Source of the DNA: Ctenosaura bakeri
Lineage: Eukaryota > Chordata > Lepidosauria > Squamata > Iguanidae
Length of the DNA: 64,000 nt
Assembly (NCBI GenBank): GCA_948474755.1
Contig: CAOLHI010001803.1
Location: 62,001 to 126,000, forward strand
Direction of reading: 5' to 3'
Under the pieces are notes generated by a model, which was not told the origin of the DNA, searched no databases, and worked only from the letters and a program-made list of their open reading frames with translations. Within the stretch, counting starts at the first letter, position 1. Every line of letters begins with the position of its first letter. The translations under genes and the position numbers were made by a program. Of this stretch, positions 10,270 through 20,584 are shown one piece after another.

Positions 10270-10585
10270 ATGTCTGTATTCAGTTGAATTTTGCAGAAGC
10301 AGAGTTGTGCCACTGTGCATGTTGTTTTGGATGCAGAAGAGCATTTCCTGAAGATAAAACAGCACTTTCTGCACGGACAACGGTATTTCTACACAGAACT
10401 ATTTTCTATGCAAAAAAGGCTGCTTCCTGCATAATAAATACTGCACCCACCTGCAAATTCCACACAGAGATAATTCCCAAACTGTGAAAATTCTCATCAG
10501 TCCAGAATTCCTCTTGTCAGAGTTTCTCAATGTTCAGAAAGCATGTTTTTCAGCCATTCTAATTCTAATATTAGAATAAGAATGA
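10270..10585. other. Unclassified DNA rich in TGCA words
   Basis: Contains GCAGAAGCAGAGTTGTGCCAC and similar words that recur near 11070, 22640, 27590, 32500, 43850 and 53110. It may be a diverged repeat. No gene. Confidence 0.35.
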
Positions 10586-10992
10586 CAGAATCATAGAGTG
10601 GGAAGAGACCACAAAGGCCATCCAGTGCAACCCCATTCTACCATGAAGGAATAGACAATGAAAGCACTCCCAACAGATGGCCATCCAGTCTTTGTTGAAC
10701 AACCTCCAAAGAAGAAGACTCCACCACACATCCAAGCAATGTATTCACTGTCAAACTGTGCTTACCATCAGGAAGTTCTTCCTAAAGTTTAGGTGAATCT
10801 CTTTTCCTGTAGTTTGAATTGCCATGTCCTAGACTCTGGAGTAGCAAAAAACAAGCTTGCTCCATCTTCAACATGACATCCCTTCAAATATTTCAACATG
10901 GCTATCATGTCACCTTTTAACTTTCTTCTAGGCTAAACATACCCAGTTCCCTAAGCTGCTCCTCATAGAGCTTCATAGTTTCCAGGCCTTGT
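10586..10992 (-). mobile_element. CR1 LINE 3' end
   Basis: Reverse-complement CR1 tail (AGAATCATAGAGTGGGAAG), then the C-terminal coding segment with several frame breaks up to a GGAAACTATGAAGC-type block. This older, more diverged copy matches the window's young CR1 subfamily less well. Confidence 0.85.
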
Positions 10993-11470
10993 TTCCACCC
11001 TTAATACCAACATATACCAGGATGGACTAATTTTGGTCAAGATCCCATATCATCTATAAATCTCTGCATGTGACGATATGCATTGACTGTATAACACAGA
11101 GCCTATGTTCAATGGTAATTTGTGTGGCCAGGTGCACACCTGAATGTGCTGCCGAACGCACAATGACCCACACAGACTCATCCCTTTGTTCATGCCATGT
11201 CTATATCTGCATGCCCAATGGCATCACATGTGCAACTCCACTTCTGCAACTTGGACTGAATACACATGGGATGAAAATGTCCAGCTGCTTCCATAGAGGA
11301 GCTTATGTATGTGGAAGCCACCTCCAGGATTCCAGCTGTCCCCCCTAAATTTGCACCCAGATAATTCAGGGCATAATATCTGCTGCCAGAATTTGTGGGT
11401 GGGAAATCCCAGTTTAAAAGTTTTATGTGCTGCACAGGGCAGCACAAACACCTTCCACATATCCCCAAAA
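10993..11470. other. Unclassified DNA, possible diverged repeat
   Basis: 11040-11300 contains TGCA-rich words (GCATGCCCAATGGCATCACA, GTGCAACTCCACTTCTGCAA) closely echoed at 53220-53290 and 27600-27650. This suggests a shared old interspersed repeat. Confidence 0.4.
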
Positions 11471-11472
11471 TA

Positions 11473-11555
11473 GTTTTCAGCACCTTGGACAGCTCCTTTA
11501 AAGCTGAGATTAAAACCTAGAGAGGATTCGCCACTCCACTAACAAAGCAGCCACC
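11473..11555. repeat. One arm of palindromic repeat P
   Basis: CAGCACCTTGGACAGCTCCT followed by GATTAAAACCTAGAG matches the right arm of the foldback at 20585-20746. Only one arm is kept here. Confidence 0.6.
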
Positions 11556-11800
11556 ACAAGAGAATGTGCTTGCAATGCAAAGTATCCCAGGTTCAGTTAC
11601 TAACATCTGCAATGAAAAAGAAGCTGGTGACAAGGGGGAGGGAATTCTCAACCTGAAGCCCTGACAATCCAAGTTGACCCTGCTGGGCTGGACAGACATC
11701 CTAACATCTTTCAGGAAGGATCGCATTGGCAGTGCAAGAAGGGAGCACACTGCAGGTAGAACTGTTTCCCATTTAATTTCCTGCTATTAGGATCAGATCA
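11556..11800. other. Unclassified DNA
   Basis: No gene or repeat family recognised. Confidence 0.4.
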
Positions 11801-12135
11801 CAGAATCATAGAATCATAGAATCATAGAAATGTAGAGTTGGAAGAGACCACACGGGCCATCCAGTCCAACTCCCTGTCATGCAGGAACACCCTCAAAGCA
11901 CTCCCGACAGATGGTCATCAAGCCTCTGCTTAAAAACCTCCAAGGAAGGAGACTCCACTACTCTCCGAGGCAGCAGATTCCACTGCCGGACAGCCCTGAC
12001 TGTCAGGAAGTTCTTCCTGAGGTTCAGGTGGAATCTCCTTTCCTGCAGCTTGAATCCATTGCTCCTTGTCCTGGTTTCTGGAGCAGCAGAAAACAAGCCC
12101 CCTCCTTCCTCTACGTGGCATCCCTTCAAAAAGAT
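11801..12135 (-). mobile_element. CR1 LINE 3' end, young
   Basis: Has three ATCATAGA units at its start. On the minus strand it encodes [39 protein letters not shown] and [13 protein letters not shown] without breaks. It is truncated just upstream of the MFKYLKG block. Confidence 0.92.
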
Positions 12136-13120
12136 GAGGAGAAGTCTCTCTCCACCTGAAACACTGGAGAGACACTGCTAGCTGAATAGGCAGGACAGAG
12201 TTACTTGGTCCAGTTCTACATTAGGCTGCCCCGAAATATGTATCATGGATCAGTTATCTGACTCAGTGTAAGTTAGTTTCTTGCAGTTCTTGCACAGTTG
12301 AGAACTTGGGGAAAAGAGGGCTTCTGGGAGTTGTAGTCCAAAAAGAAACTTTTCCAAAGCTTCACAGTACCGCCAACACCAACCCTCTCCCTTCAGCCCA
12401 TCCTCCCCAGCAGGTCCTGCCACTTAGGTCTCTTTGCAGTCCTTCCAAGGGCTCCCACGTGAGCAGCTGGATAGCCTTTGGATTGACGCAGTGAGTTGTA
12501 GAAGGACCCCCCCCCTTGCCATCTATTGGGTCAATAATACATAAACTAAGAAGGATTTACAGCCACGACAGAAACAGCTTAAGCCCTATTACAGTGTAGT
12601 GGGCTTTGCAAACAAATCCCCTTTTAAGAAATGGCCAAATTCGGAGTTATGTGACACTTGGTCAAAGGAGAGAGGCAGCCGCTGCTAGGAAAGCCCGAGG
12701 AAAGCGTTGTGTACAAATATCTCTTCCATTCAAACCAACACATTTGGGTCTGGTCAGCCTTCAAGGGAGACATGATTCTCTAGGCAGTTACGTCCAGTCA
12801 CTGGGCCTCTGTTCCACGGCAAGAAATGGGAGAAATCTTCAAAGGACAATTAGGCTCTTGTGGGGGTTTGGTCTGGTTTGGTTTTAGCTATGACAGGCAG
12901 AACAAAAATGGCTCCTTCTCCAGAAAGCTTTCCCAATGGTAGCCTTTCTGCCAAGAAGCCAGAGGATGGAATAGCGAACCACAACACAAATCTGGAGGAT
13001 TTTTCCCAATTACTTTTCCCATTTTTGAAAGAATTTGATTTGTGTCGTTTGGTGGAGGGTACACGCAGGTCTGAGGAAATGTCCGAGATAGGTCTGACCC
13101 GAATTTCAAAATGCCTATTC
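12136..13120. other. Unclassified DNA
   Basis: No gene recognised. At 12317-12352 the words TGGGAGTTGTAGTCCAAAAAG and ACTTTTCCAA belong to the palindromic GGACTACAACTCCCAG repeat. Confidence 0.4.
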
Positions 13121-13121
13121 A

Positions 13122-13177
<56 letters not shown>

Positions 13178-13280
13178 AGGAAGGAAGGAAGGAAGGAAGG
13201 AAGGAAGGAAGGAAGGAAGGAAGGAAGGAAGGAAGGGAAGGGGAAGGGGAAGGGGAAGGGAGGAAGGAGAAGAGAAGAAA
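13121..13280. repeat. (GAAA)n-(GGAA)n-(GGGGAA)n compound microsatellite
   Basis: GAAA units change to GGAA at about 13177 and to GGGGAA at about 13235. Purines only on the plus strand through most of it. Long Lys/Glu-rich frames here are artefacts. Confidence 0.95.
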
Positions 13281-13932
13281 ACTACAATTCTCAGAAATTC
13301 TCACCTAGGCTGGAGACTGTCACCCCAAGGAAGTGCAATCATCTCTCTGCCAACTTGCTTAGACTACCCCAATTCAATTTGTCTTGTGCATAAAATGTAG
13401 CTGGCCCTTGTTGTCCTCTTATTCCACAAATCCTTGCATCCCAGCCTACAATATCCACAAAATAATATGCAGGAGATATAACAGAGACAATATAAGCTTA
13501 CAGCAAGGATTTTGTGCTTTTTTGTTGACCTAACAAAGGTCCTGCCATATTAAAGACTTTGGAAATTGCCTGAAAGTCAACATGGCTACTGTTAACATTT
13601 GTATTGCAATGTTTTTTCTTGATTAAAATACTTATACTCCACTTTATACCATTAGATCTCAGGATAAACTGAAGATAAAAATCACCTAAAAACAACTGAG
13701 AACCATTCAAACTTGAAACAACAAAGAAAATTTCAAAGAGCCTTGGAACACCTTAAACCATTTCACCATTTAAAAAAAGATATTAAAATAGTTTAAAAAC
13801 TGTACAGACTTGGGTGAAATCATTAGATCACTCCTCTATGAAAAGGTCTCTAACATATAGAGTGACCGTAATGTGCTTTATTGTGTTAGGCTGCAAGGAA
13901 ACAAACCACAAGGAGCTGGACTGGTGCTGTTT
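13281..13932. other. Unclassified DNA with L2-like remnant
   Basis: 13615-13800 (ACTTATACTCCACTTTATACC then A-rich) resembles a minus-strand L2-like tail. No gene. Confidence 0.4.
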
Positions 13933-14453
13933 GGAAGGGAGGGAGGGAGGGAGGGAGGGAGAAGGAAGGAAGGAAGGGAGGGAGGGAGGGAGGGAGGGAG
14001 GGGGAAGGAAGGAAGGAAGGAAGGAGGGAGGGAGGGAGGGAGGGAAGGAAGGAAGGAAGGAAGGAAGGAAGGAAGGAGGGAGGGAGGGAAAGAAGGAGGG
14101 AGGGAGGGAGGGAGGGAAAGAAGGAAGGAAGGAAGGGAGGGAGGGAGGGAGGGAGGGAAAGAAGGAAGGAAGGAAGGAAGGAAGGAAGGAAGGAAGGAAG
14201 GAAGGAAGGAAGGAGGGAGGGAGGGAGGGAGGGAGGGAGGGAGGAAGGGAAAGAAAGAAGGAAGGAAGGAAGGAAGGAAGGAAGGAAAGAAGGAAGGAAG
14301 GAAGGAAGGAAGGAAGGAAGGAAGGAAGGAAGGAGGGAGGGAGGGAGGGAGGGAGGGAGGGAGGGAGGAGGGAAAGAAGGAAGGAAGGAAGGAAGGAAGG
14401 AAGGAGGGAGGGAGGGAGGGAGGGAGGGAGGGAGGGAGGGAGGGAGGAAAAAA
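13933..14453. repeat. 521-nt uninterrupted polypurine tract (GGGA/GGAA)n
   Basis: Reading base by base, there is no C or T from 13933 to 14453. Blocks of GGGA and GGAA alternate, with occasional GAAA. Lys/Glu/Gly-rich frames of about 200 codons on one strand, and Pro/Ser/Phe/Leu-rich frames on the other, are by-products of the repeat. Such mirror-symmetric purine tracts can form triplex (H-)DNA. Confidence 0.97.
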
Positions 14454-14455
14454 TT

Positions 14456-14457
14456 GA

Positions 14458-14513
<56 letters not shown>

Positions 14514-14575
14514 ATCAACCAACCAACCAACCAACCAACTAATCAACAATCAACCAACTAGCCAACCAACCACAG
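14456..14575. repeat. (GAAA)n followed by (CCAA)n
   Basis: About 14 GAAA units (14456-14513) and then a diverged ACCA/CCAA array to about 14573. Confidence 0.93.
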
Positions 14576-14621
14576 GCGGAAACATCACACAGTTTAAGGT
14601 CACCTAACGACAAAGTACAGT

Positions 14622-14735
14622 AATAGCAACATAGCAATAGCATTTACTTCTATACCGCTTATCAACTGAGTGTTATCTAAGCGGTTTACAATGTATTTTA
14701 GCTAATTGCCCCCAACAAGCTGGGTATGGCATTTG
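14622..14735 (-). mobile_element. SINE with L2-type tail, 3' part
   Basis: AATAGCAACATAGCAATAGCA, TATACCGCTTATCAACTGAG and AAGCGGTTTACAATGTA are the reverse complement of the 3' half of the SINE at 34294-34508 (GTAAACCGCTTAGAGAG ... AAGCGGTATAGAAAT ... GCTATTGCTATT). Confidence 0.75.
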
Positions 14736-15160
14736 ATGCCTGTTTTACGTCCCTGCCCAAGTCCCAAAGGCAGTTGCCCAGTCATCTTAGACCAGACTAC
14801 AGCACAGGCTCTGACCCACAATGTTTGCACCCACTGATATTGTGGAAAAGCAAGACAGCTTGCTCCAGGGAGGTTGTTTTCAGCTGTGTGGTAAAAGTCA
14901 TTTGTGTGCTGGCTCTAAAGCCAAAGTATATCCCATTCTTTCCCACAGTCTCCTTTACAGACCATAATAGGTTAACCTAATGACTTGGAAAACGGCAGCA
15001 TTAGAGAAGCACAGGGCTATCATAGGGCTTGCGCACTGTTTACAGTGAGTGAGCACCTTCTTCAAAAGGCCACGCCTGCCCCCTGGTGGTCATAGAATAC
15101 CCAGAAACATTTCCTTGCTTTCCAAAGTTCCAAGGTGGACACAGCTCCTCAAATAGCTAA
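14736..15160. other. Unclassified DNA
   Basis: No gene or clear repeat seen. Confidence 0.35.
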
Positions 15161-15164
15161 AACA

Positions 15165-15272
15165 ACAGAGCTTGGAAAAGTTACTTGTTTGGACTACGGC
15201 TCCTTGAATCGTGTTTGTCTTGCTGGCTGTGGCATTCTGGGAGTTGTTGGCCAAAAAGAGTAACATTCTCAA
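15165..15272. repeat. Palindromic GGACTAC...GTAGTCC-type repeat
   Basis: The arms CAGAGCTTGGAAAAGTTACTT/TTGGACTACGGCTCC and TTCTGGGAGTTGTTGGCCAAAAAGAGTAAC are imperfectly complementary around CTTGCTGGCTGTGG. The same words recur at 6600, 12317, 28650 and 36815. Confidence 0.55.
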
Positions 15273-15277
15273 GTTAT

Positions 15278-15489
15278 AGGATCATACAATCGTAGAGTCA
15301 GAAGAAGGCACAAGGGCCACCGAGTCCAACACCATTCTGCCATGCAGGAATACACCATCGAAGCATTCCCAACAGATGGCCACCCAACCTCTGCTGAGAA
15401 ACCTCCAAAGAAGGAGACTCCACCACACTCCAAGGCAACAGTGTATTCCACTGTCAAACTGCTCTAAATGTCAGGAAATTCTTACTAAT
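15278..15489 (-). mobile_element. CR1 LINE 3' end, piece 1 (split by a hAT element)
   Basis: Starts with the CR1 tail (GGATCATACAATCGTAGAG), runs through the C-terminal coding region and stops at ATATTTAGAT, where a hAT element begins. It resumes at 16321. It is moderately diverged, which agrees with being older than the hAT. Confidence 0.88.
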
Positions 15490-15649
15490 ATTTAGATCAG
15501 TGGTTCTCAACCTGGGGGTCGGGACCCCTTTGGGGGTCAAACACCATTTTCCAGGGGTCGCTGCTCCTCAATCCTGCCCCCCCTTTTAAAAGAAGGTGGC
15601 CTCACAGCCAATGGGAGCAGTGCTTCTGAGACCCCTGCGCTGGGGTTCA

Positions 15650-15725
15650 AACTGCAAACCCCAGGATTCCATAGGATGGTGAAAGTGGAATCATAGCGCT
15701 ATAACAGTCTAGTGCAGAAATAGCC
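15650..15725. mobile_element. Half of a GGCC-family MITE inside the hAT
   Basis: The right arm only: ACTGCAAACCCCAGGATTCC ... GTGGAATCATAGCGCTATAA ... GTCTAGTGCAGAAATAGCC. The left arm is missing. Confidence 0.8.
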
Positions 15726-15856
15726 AGGATGACTTTCTCCTCTCGCTTTTGTTGTGCGTGGACCCTTGGCGTTTGCCACACGCACGTGTTGTGTTCTTCG
15801 CCCGGACTGTCTTGCGTTCCTCGCTTTTTGTATGTTCAGCATCTGCACTCCCTTTA

Positions 15857-15882
15857 AGGGAGGGAGGGAGGGAGGGAGGGGG
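15857..15882. repeat. (GGGA)n tract
   Basis: Six GGGA units within the hAT element. Confidence 0.9.
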
Positions 15883-16178
15883 AAACAAAACTCATCTGCT
15901 TATGCCGCCGCCATCTTTCCTCTCTCCCTGTCCTTTCCTCCCTGCGCCTCGTGTAAAATGTGGGCTGTTTCGGCATTGCCTTTGGGAGTGACTGGCTTTT
16001 TGAACTGTGGAAACCCAACATTCAGAACTAGAACTACTGCCTTAATTCTGGCATTGATGGACGCTTTCTGTGCTTAAAAAAGGGGGGAGGGTTACCAGTT
16101 TTTAGGCATTAGAAGTCTATCCAGAACAGTGATTTAGGGCAGTGTTTCCAATCTATTTGATGTTGGAAATAACTAACT

Positions 16179-16180
<2 letters not shown>

Positions 16181-16238
<58 letters not shown>

Positions 16239-16240
16239 AA
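16181..16240. repeat. (GAAA)n microsatellite
   Basis: Fifteen near-perfect GAAA units near the right end of the hAT element. Confidence 0.95.
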
Positions 16241-16328
16241 ATGATTTTATGGTTGGGGGTCACCACAACATGAAGAACTGTATTAAGGGGTCGCAGCATT
16301 AGGAAGGCTGAGAACCACTGATTTAGAT

Positions 16329-16477
16329 GGAATTTCTTTTCCTGTTGTTTGAAGCCATTGCTCCGTGTCCTAGTCTCTGCAGAAGCAGAAAACAGTCTTT
16401 CTCCATCCTCCATATGACATGCCCTCAGATATTTAAACATAGCTATCAAGTCACCTCTTAACCTTCTCTTTTCCAGG
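16329..16477 (-). mobile_element. CR1 LINE 3' end, piece 2
   Basis: Continues piece 1 in register after one copy of the 8-bp duplication: GGAATTTCTTTTCCTG is the HLNLR/RRFH block in reverse, then the MFKYLRACHMED block at 16410-16445. Together with 15278-15489 it is one element. Confidence 0.85.
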
Positions 16478-16539
16478 CTGTATGTATATCATACATATAT
16501 AAACAAAGGGATATAAATAAATCAACTTTATTTATAAAT

Positions 16540-16645
16540 AACAGCAACACTGCAATCTTTACAAGTCCTAAGGAGAGGAACTCCCCAAAAGAAAACTAAG
16601 CACACTCAGCCGTAACAGAATGCTAAGTGCTGGAATTACAGCTCC
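16540..16645. repeat. Unclassified repeat with ACTGAGCATGCTCAGT-like core, copy 1
   Basis: TCCTAAGGAGAGGAACTCCC and AAGCACACTCAGCCGTAACAG resemble 17670-17742 and, in part, 21890-21945. Confidence 0.45.
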
Positions 16646-16647
16646 TA

Positions 16648-17178
16648 GAATCATAGAATCATAGAATCATAGAAATGTAGAGTTGGAAGAGACCCCAGGG
16701 GCCATCCAGTCCAACCCCCTGCCCTGCAGGAACACCCTCAAAGCACTCCCAACAGATGGCCAGCCAGCCTCTGCTTAAAAACCTCCAAGGAAGGAGACTC
16801 CACTCATAGGGCTTGCGCAGATTCCACTGCCGGACAGCCCTGACCGTCAGGAAGTTCTTCCTGAGGTTCAGGTGGAATCTCCTTTCCTGCAGCTTGAATC
16901 CATTGCTCCTTGTCCTGGTCTCTGCAGCAGCGGAAAACAAGCCCTCTCCTTCCTCTACATGGCATCCCTTCAAATATTTAAACATGGCTATCATGTCCCC
17001 TCTTAGCCTTCTCTTCTGCAGATGAAACATACCCAGCTCTCTAAGTCTATCCTCATAGGGCATGGCTTCCAGGCCTCTCGCCATTTTGGTCGCCCTCCTC
17101 GGACTTGCTCCAGCTTGTCAATACTCCCTCTTGAATTGGGGTGCCCAGAACTGGACACAAGTATTCAATGGATCCTAA
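16648..17178 (-). mobile_element. CR1 LINE 3' end, segment A
   Basis: Young CR1 with three ATCATAGA units at its 3' end. The minus strand encodes [39 protein letters not shown] and AVRQWNL. A local rearrangement at 16803-16818 replaces the usual NVVESPS-coding bases. It reaches the [13 protein letters not shown] region and stops at about 17178. Confidence 0.9.
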
Positions 17179-17236
17179 AATCTTGGCTTCCAAAATTCTC
17201 TTTTTCTTCCATTAAAGATTCCCGGAGAGAGATGAA

Positions 17237-17600
17237 AGTCTATCCTCATAGGGCTCATGGCTTCCAGGCCTCTCACCATTTTGGTCACCCTCCTCTGGAC
17301 TTGCTCCAGCTTGTCAATATCCTTCTTGAATTGGGGTGCCCAGAACTGGACACAGTATTCAAGATGGGGTCTAACCAAAGCAGAGTAGAGTGGTACCAGT
17401 ACTTCCCTCGATCTAGACACCATACTCCTATTGATGCAGCCGAGAATCGCATTGGCTTTCTTGGCTGCCGCATCACACTGCTGACTCATGTTCAGCTTGT
17501 GGTCTATGAAGACTCCTAGATCCCTTTCACACGTCCTGCTATCCAGCCACGTGTCCCCCATCCTATATATAATCCTACTGGTTTTGCATACTGGGAGATT
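17237..17600 (-). mobile_element. CR1 LINE, segment B, partly duplicating segment A
   Basis: The segment from AGTCTATCCTCATAGGGC to GAACTGGACACA repeats about 120 bp of segment A before continuing upstream. On the minus strand it encodes [40 protein letters not shown] and [20 protein letters not shown]. It is separated from segment A by about 58 bp of unrelated sequence. Confidence 0.9.
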
Positions 17601-17664
17601 CTGGAAGTAGTTACAGAAATAAAACAGGAACATTCTCACACAATCATGCAAAAAAAAAAAAAAA

Positions 17665-17742
17665 GCTTTCGACAAAAATCCTAAGGGAAGGAACTTCCCA
17701 AAGGAGTACTGAGCATGCTCAGTGGCAAGGGAATGCTAACTT
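17665..17742. repeat. Unclassified repeat with ACTGAGCATGCTCAGT core, copy 2
   Basis: AAATCCTAAGGGAAGGAACT and GAGTACTGAGCATGCTCAGT match 16550-16620 and 21897-21920. The core is a perfect palindrome (ACTGAGCATGCTCAGT). Confidence 0.5.
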
Positions 17743-18505
17743 TTGGCAGGGAAAAAGAAGAAGAGGAATGGGATGGAATACATGGAAGAGACCATGGCTG
17801 TCTGGAACACAGAACAGGGGTGCTCAGCATGGCAACATTTTGACGTATGGCCTACTTATGACAAACCCTTCGGCTGCTTCCCCTCGCCTTCATTTGTATT
17901 CTTGCTTTGTCAGATGACAATTACAAGCAGGTACAATAATGTATGATTAATCCATTATTTCTGAATCTACCAGGACCATCAGCCCAAGTTTACTTCAAAT
18001 TCTTAGTGTGACCTTGGTTGTTATCATGATTTTGTCTGAGGCAGTCACAGTTAGAGAACAGTTAACTTCTGTATTAAGGAAACATCTAAAATAAATTATG
18101 CTTGTACAATTTGACCCCATTTCTCTTTGTGCTTTTATCTTACATGCTGTTAAGTAGAACTATGGACCTTAATAAAGTACTACTGCTACTACTAGGAGAC
18201 AATTAGGTTCCCAGATTTCAGGCCTGGTTTATCTTCTCCAGACTACAAATGAAGAATCTCAAGGCAAGAACACACTGTCTTGAAAGTTTTCTCTGTGTGT
18301 TCTCCTTTGTTAGGCTTTAGCATTTTTCTTCCTCATTTAAAGGACATCCTCTGAGCAACTCTGGTTGATGCCTAGTGTATCTTCTTTAATGAGATCGTCA
18401 TGGACCATCCCTTTCGGTTTTTGCCCTGAAATTTCAGGGCCTGAGGTGGTACTAATCTGTTACTCCTGCTAACAATAGCCTGTGTAGTATTATAGAAAAA
18501 AAAAA
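17743..18505. other. Unique-looking DNA
   Basis: Free of the repeats that fill the neighbourhood, except for AATAAAGTACTACTGCTACT near 18170. No exon recognised. It could hold conserved non-coding sequence (for example 17940-18170), but I cannot test this. Confidence 0.4.
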
Positions 18506-18510
18506 CAAGG

Positions 18511-19195
18511 TTCATAGAATTATAGAGTTGAAGAGACCCCAGGGGCCATCCAGTCCAACCCCCTGCTATGCAGGAACACCCATCAAAGCATTCCTAATAG
18601 ATGGCCATCCAGCCTCTGCTTAAAAACCTCCAAAGAAGGAGGAGACTCCACCACACTCCATGGAGGCGAGGCAGCAGATTCCACTGCTGGACAGCCCTGA
18701 CCATCAGGAAGTTCTTCCTGAGGTTCAAGTGGAATCTCCTTTCCTGCAGCTTGAATCCATTGCTCCTTGTCCTAGTCTCTGGAGTGGCAGAAAACAAGCC
18801 CACTCCCTCCTCGACATGACATCGCTTCAAATATTTAAACATGGCTGTCATGTCCCCTCTTAACCTTCTGCAGACTAAACATCCCCAGCTTCCTAAGCTG
18901 CTCCTCATAGGGCTTCATGGCTTCCAGACCCTTCACCATTTTGGTCGCCCTCCTCTGGACACATTCCAGCTTGTCGATACCCTTCTTGAATTGAGGTGCC
19001 CAGAACTGGACACAGTATTCCAAATGAGGTTTAACCAATGCAGAATAGAGTGGCACCATTACCTCCCTCGATCTAGACACCATACTGCTATTGATGCAAC
19101 CAAGAATCGCATTGGCTTTCTTGGCTGCCGCGTCACACTGCTGACTCATGTTCAGCTTGTGATCTACCAAGGCTCCTAAATCTCTTTTAACTCAG
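18511..19195 (-). mobile_element. CR1 LINE 3' region, ~0.7 kb
   Basis: Extends from the CR1 tail to the [20 protein letters not shown] block. The frame [20 protein letters not shown] is open and only lightly damaged. It differs slightly from the youngest copies ([13 protein letters not shown]). Confidence 0.93.
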
Positions 19196-19789
19196 CTAAG
19201 AACTGATGGTGAGAATTTAGCCCAACGTGTGCGTCTATGTCTTCAAGTTGCCTGTTGATTTAAGGCAGTAGTGCCCCACAAATGTACACTCTAGATTCCC
19301 CCAGCTGGAAGGAGGTAAACTCCATGTTGTTACTCATTTACAGAAGAAACAGTCAGGCTTGGTTTACCAAGTCCAATACTTTAACCACTTTCCTTGCTTT
19401 TGATTATTGTATCAAATTATTTCTCAGAGGCTGCCGACACTTGTCGCTTGTTGCACAGTTTGGAACCCACTGCATGTTCAACATGTACATAAGCTCTGTT
19501 GCCATGCCGTATACCCCTCAATCTGTGATACAGTATGATTAGCTATAAATACTGTTTAATTGGCATGAAAGAAATATAAACCTTACACTTGCGGCTAAAA
19601 GCCATGTAGACAGGAAAGGACCCTGGCTGGAAGCTTCAAGGCTGGAACAAAGAACCTTGGCATGGCCAGGTTGCAAGTTCAGGAGAATCAGTCGGAGAGC
19701 CCAACCTGATGGGTCTTAGATGGTCCTCTAAAGAACCCAAGCCTAGGGAACAATAGTGAACGAATCTGCTAGAAGGAGCATCCAAAGGG
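19196..19789. other. Unclassified DNA
   Basis: No gene recognised. The sequence just before 19790 may belong to the LTR-like block that follows. Confidence 0.35.
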
Positions 19790-20310
19790 TCAACATCCTG
19801 TTACCTCTTTCCCATGGAAAGTGTCCTTTTGTTCCCTCACCTTTCCAGTTATTAAGAGGTTACTGTGATTTCCCTCAGTGCTTTGTCACCTGCCAAGACA
19901 ATGAGAAACTTCTTGTCAGCTCTGCTAGGGAGCGATTAACATATTCCCATTCAGGACAGAAAAGGGTATTTAAACCCTGGCTCAGACCTTGGCTTTTTTG
20001 CTAGCACTTTGGACGCACGTTGGTGCCTTATGCTGTGTGACGACCTCCAGACCCCCTGTTCATTGTACTGCCCTCAGACCCCACCCCCTGTCTGAGACCA
20101 CCTTGCTTCAATCCTCTTCTGCTTCAGGAATGGTAATTAGTGCCCTCTTTACCCCAAAATCTCCACTATCCAACATTTCCCTCCTTTCTTTCTGCTGGCC
20201 TTGTATGATTCATGAGACTTATTTCTTGCTTGTATTTGTGATTTCCTCCAATAAAGACATTCTTTTGACTTTCAACTGGTGTTCTACAGTTAGTACTGGT
20301 ATACACAGGT
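19790..20310 (+). repeat. Possible LTR-like block
   Basis: The order of signals resembles an LTR: a TATA-like GGGTATTTAAACCC at 19966-19979 and CCAATAAAGACATTC, a polyadenylation signal, at 20249-20263. There is no second copy in the window and the ends could not be fixed, so this is a suggestion only. Confidence 0.35.
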
Positions 20311-20584
20311 GAAAAGGTTCCATGATTACTCCCCCCCTCACAGGCGTCCTTTGAGCTATGATTTCCCCAATTTCTAAGGAGATGCTTGCACTGCTGGAGG
20401 ACATCAAGGTCCCCCACCTTTTAGGGTAAGAGTTCCAGCAGCTTGCAAACACACACAGACATACACATGTTTGGTTGATTACTTCTGCACTGTGCACTCT
20501 GATCTTATGAGCTTCTGGAGAAAACAGTATGAGCTAAGAATCGTCAGCAATGGGTTTACCACTTCTCAGAGATGGCTAATGGTT

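Larger units (their letters stand above)
15498..16320. mobile_element. SPIN-like hAT DNA transposon, non-autonomous
   Basis: An 823-bp element with 16-bp terminal inverted repeats, CAGTGGTTCTCAACCT at the left and AGGCTGAGAACCACTG at the right (one mismatch), and a perfect 8-bp duplication ATTTAGAT (15490-15497, 16321-16328), the hAT hallmark. Inside the ends it reads GGGGTCGGGACCCCTTTGGG and GGTTGGGGGTCACCACAACA, words I associate with SPIN/Charlie-type hATs known for horizontal transfer among tetrapods. The interior holds a half GGCC-family MITE, a (GGGA)n and a (GAAA)n tract. No transposase is encoded. Confidence 0.85.

Noticed and set aside
12860..13393. 177-codon plus frame
   Set aside because: About half of it is the GAAA/GGAA/GGGGAA repeat, and the rest has no recognisable domain.
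13814..14549. Open frames of 190-240 codons, Lys/Glu/Gly-rich on plus and Pro/Ser/Phe/Leu-rich on minus
   Set aside because: They exist in several frames of the same purine microsatellite, which lacks stop codons in some phases. There is no coding signal beyond the repeat.
16181..16240. A CRISPR-like array or regulatory repeat in the (GAAA)n tracts (also 28397-28461, 43628-43671)
   Set aside because: They are plain tetranucleotide microsatellites without spacers, in a eukaryotic genome.
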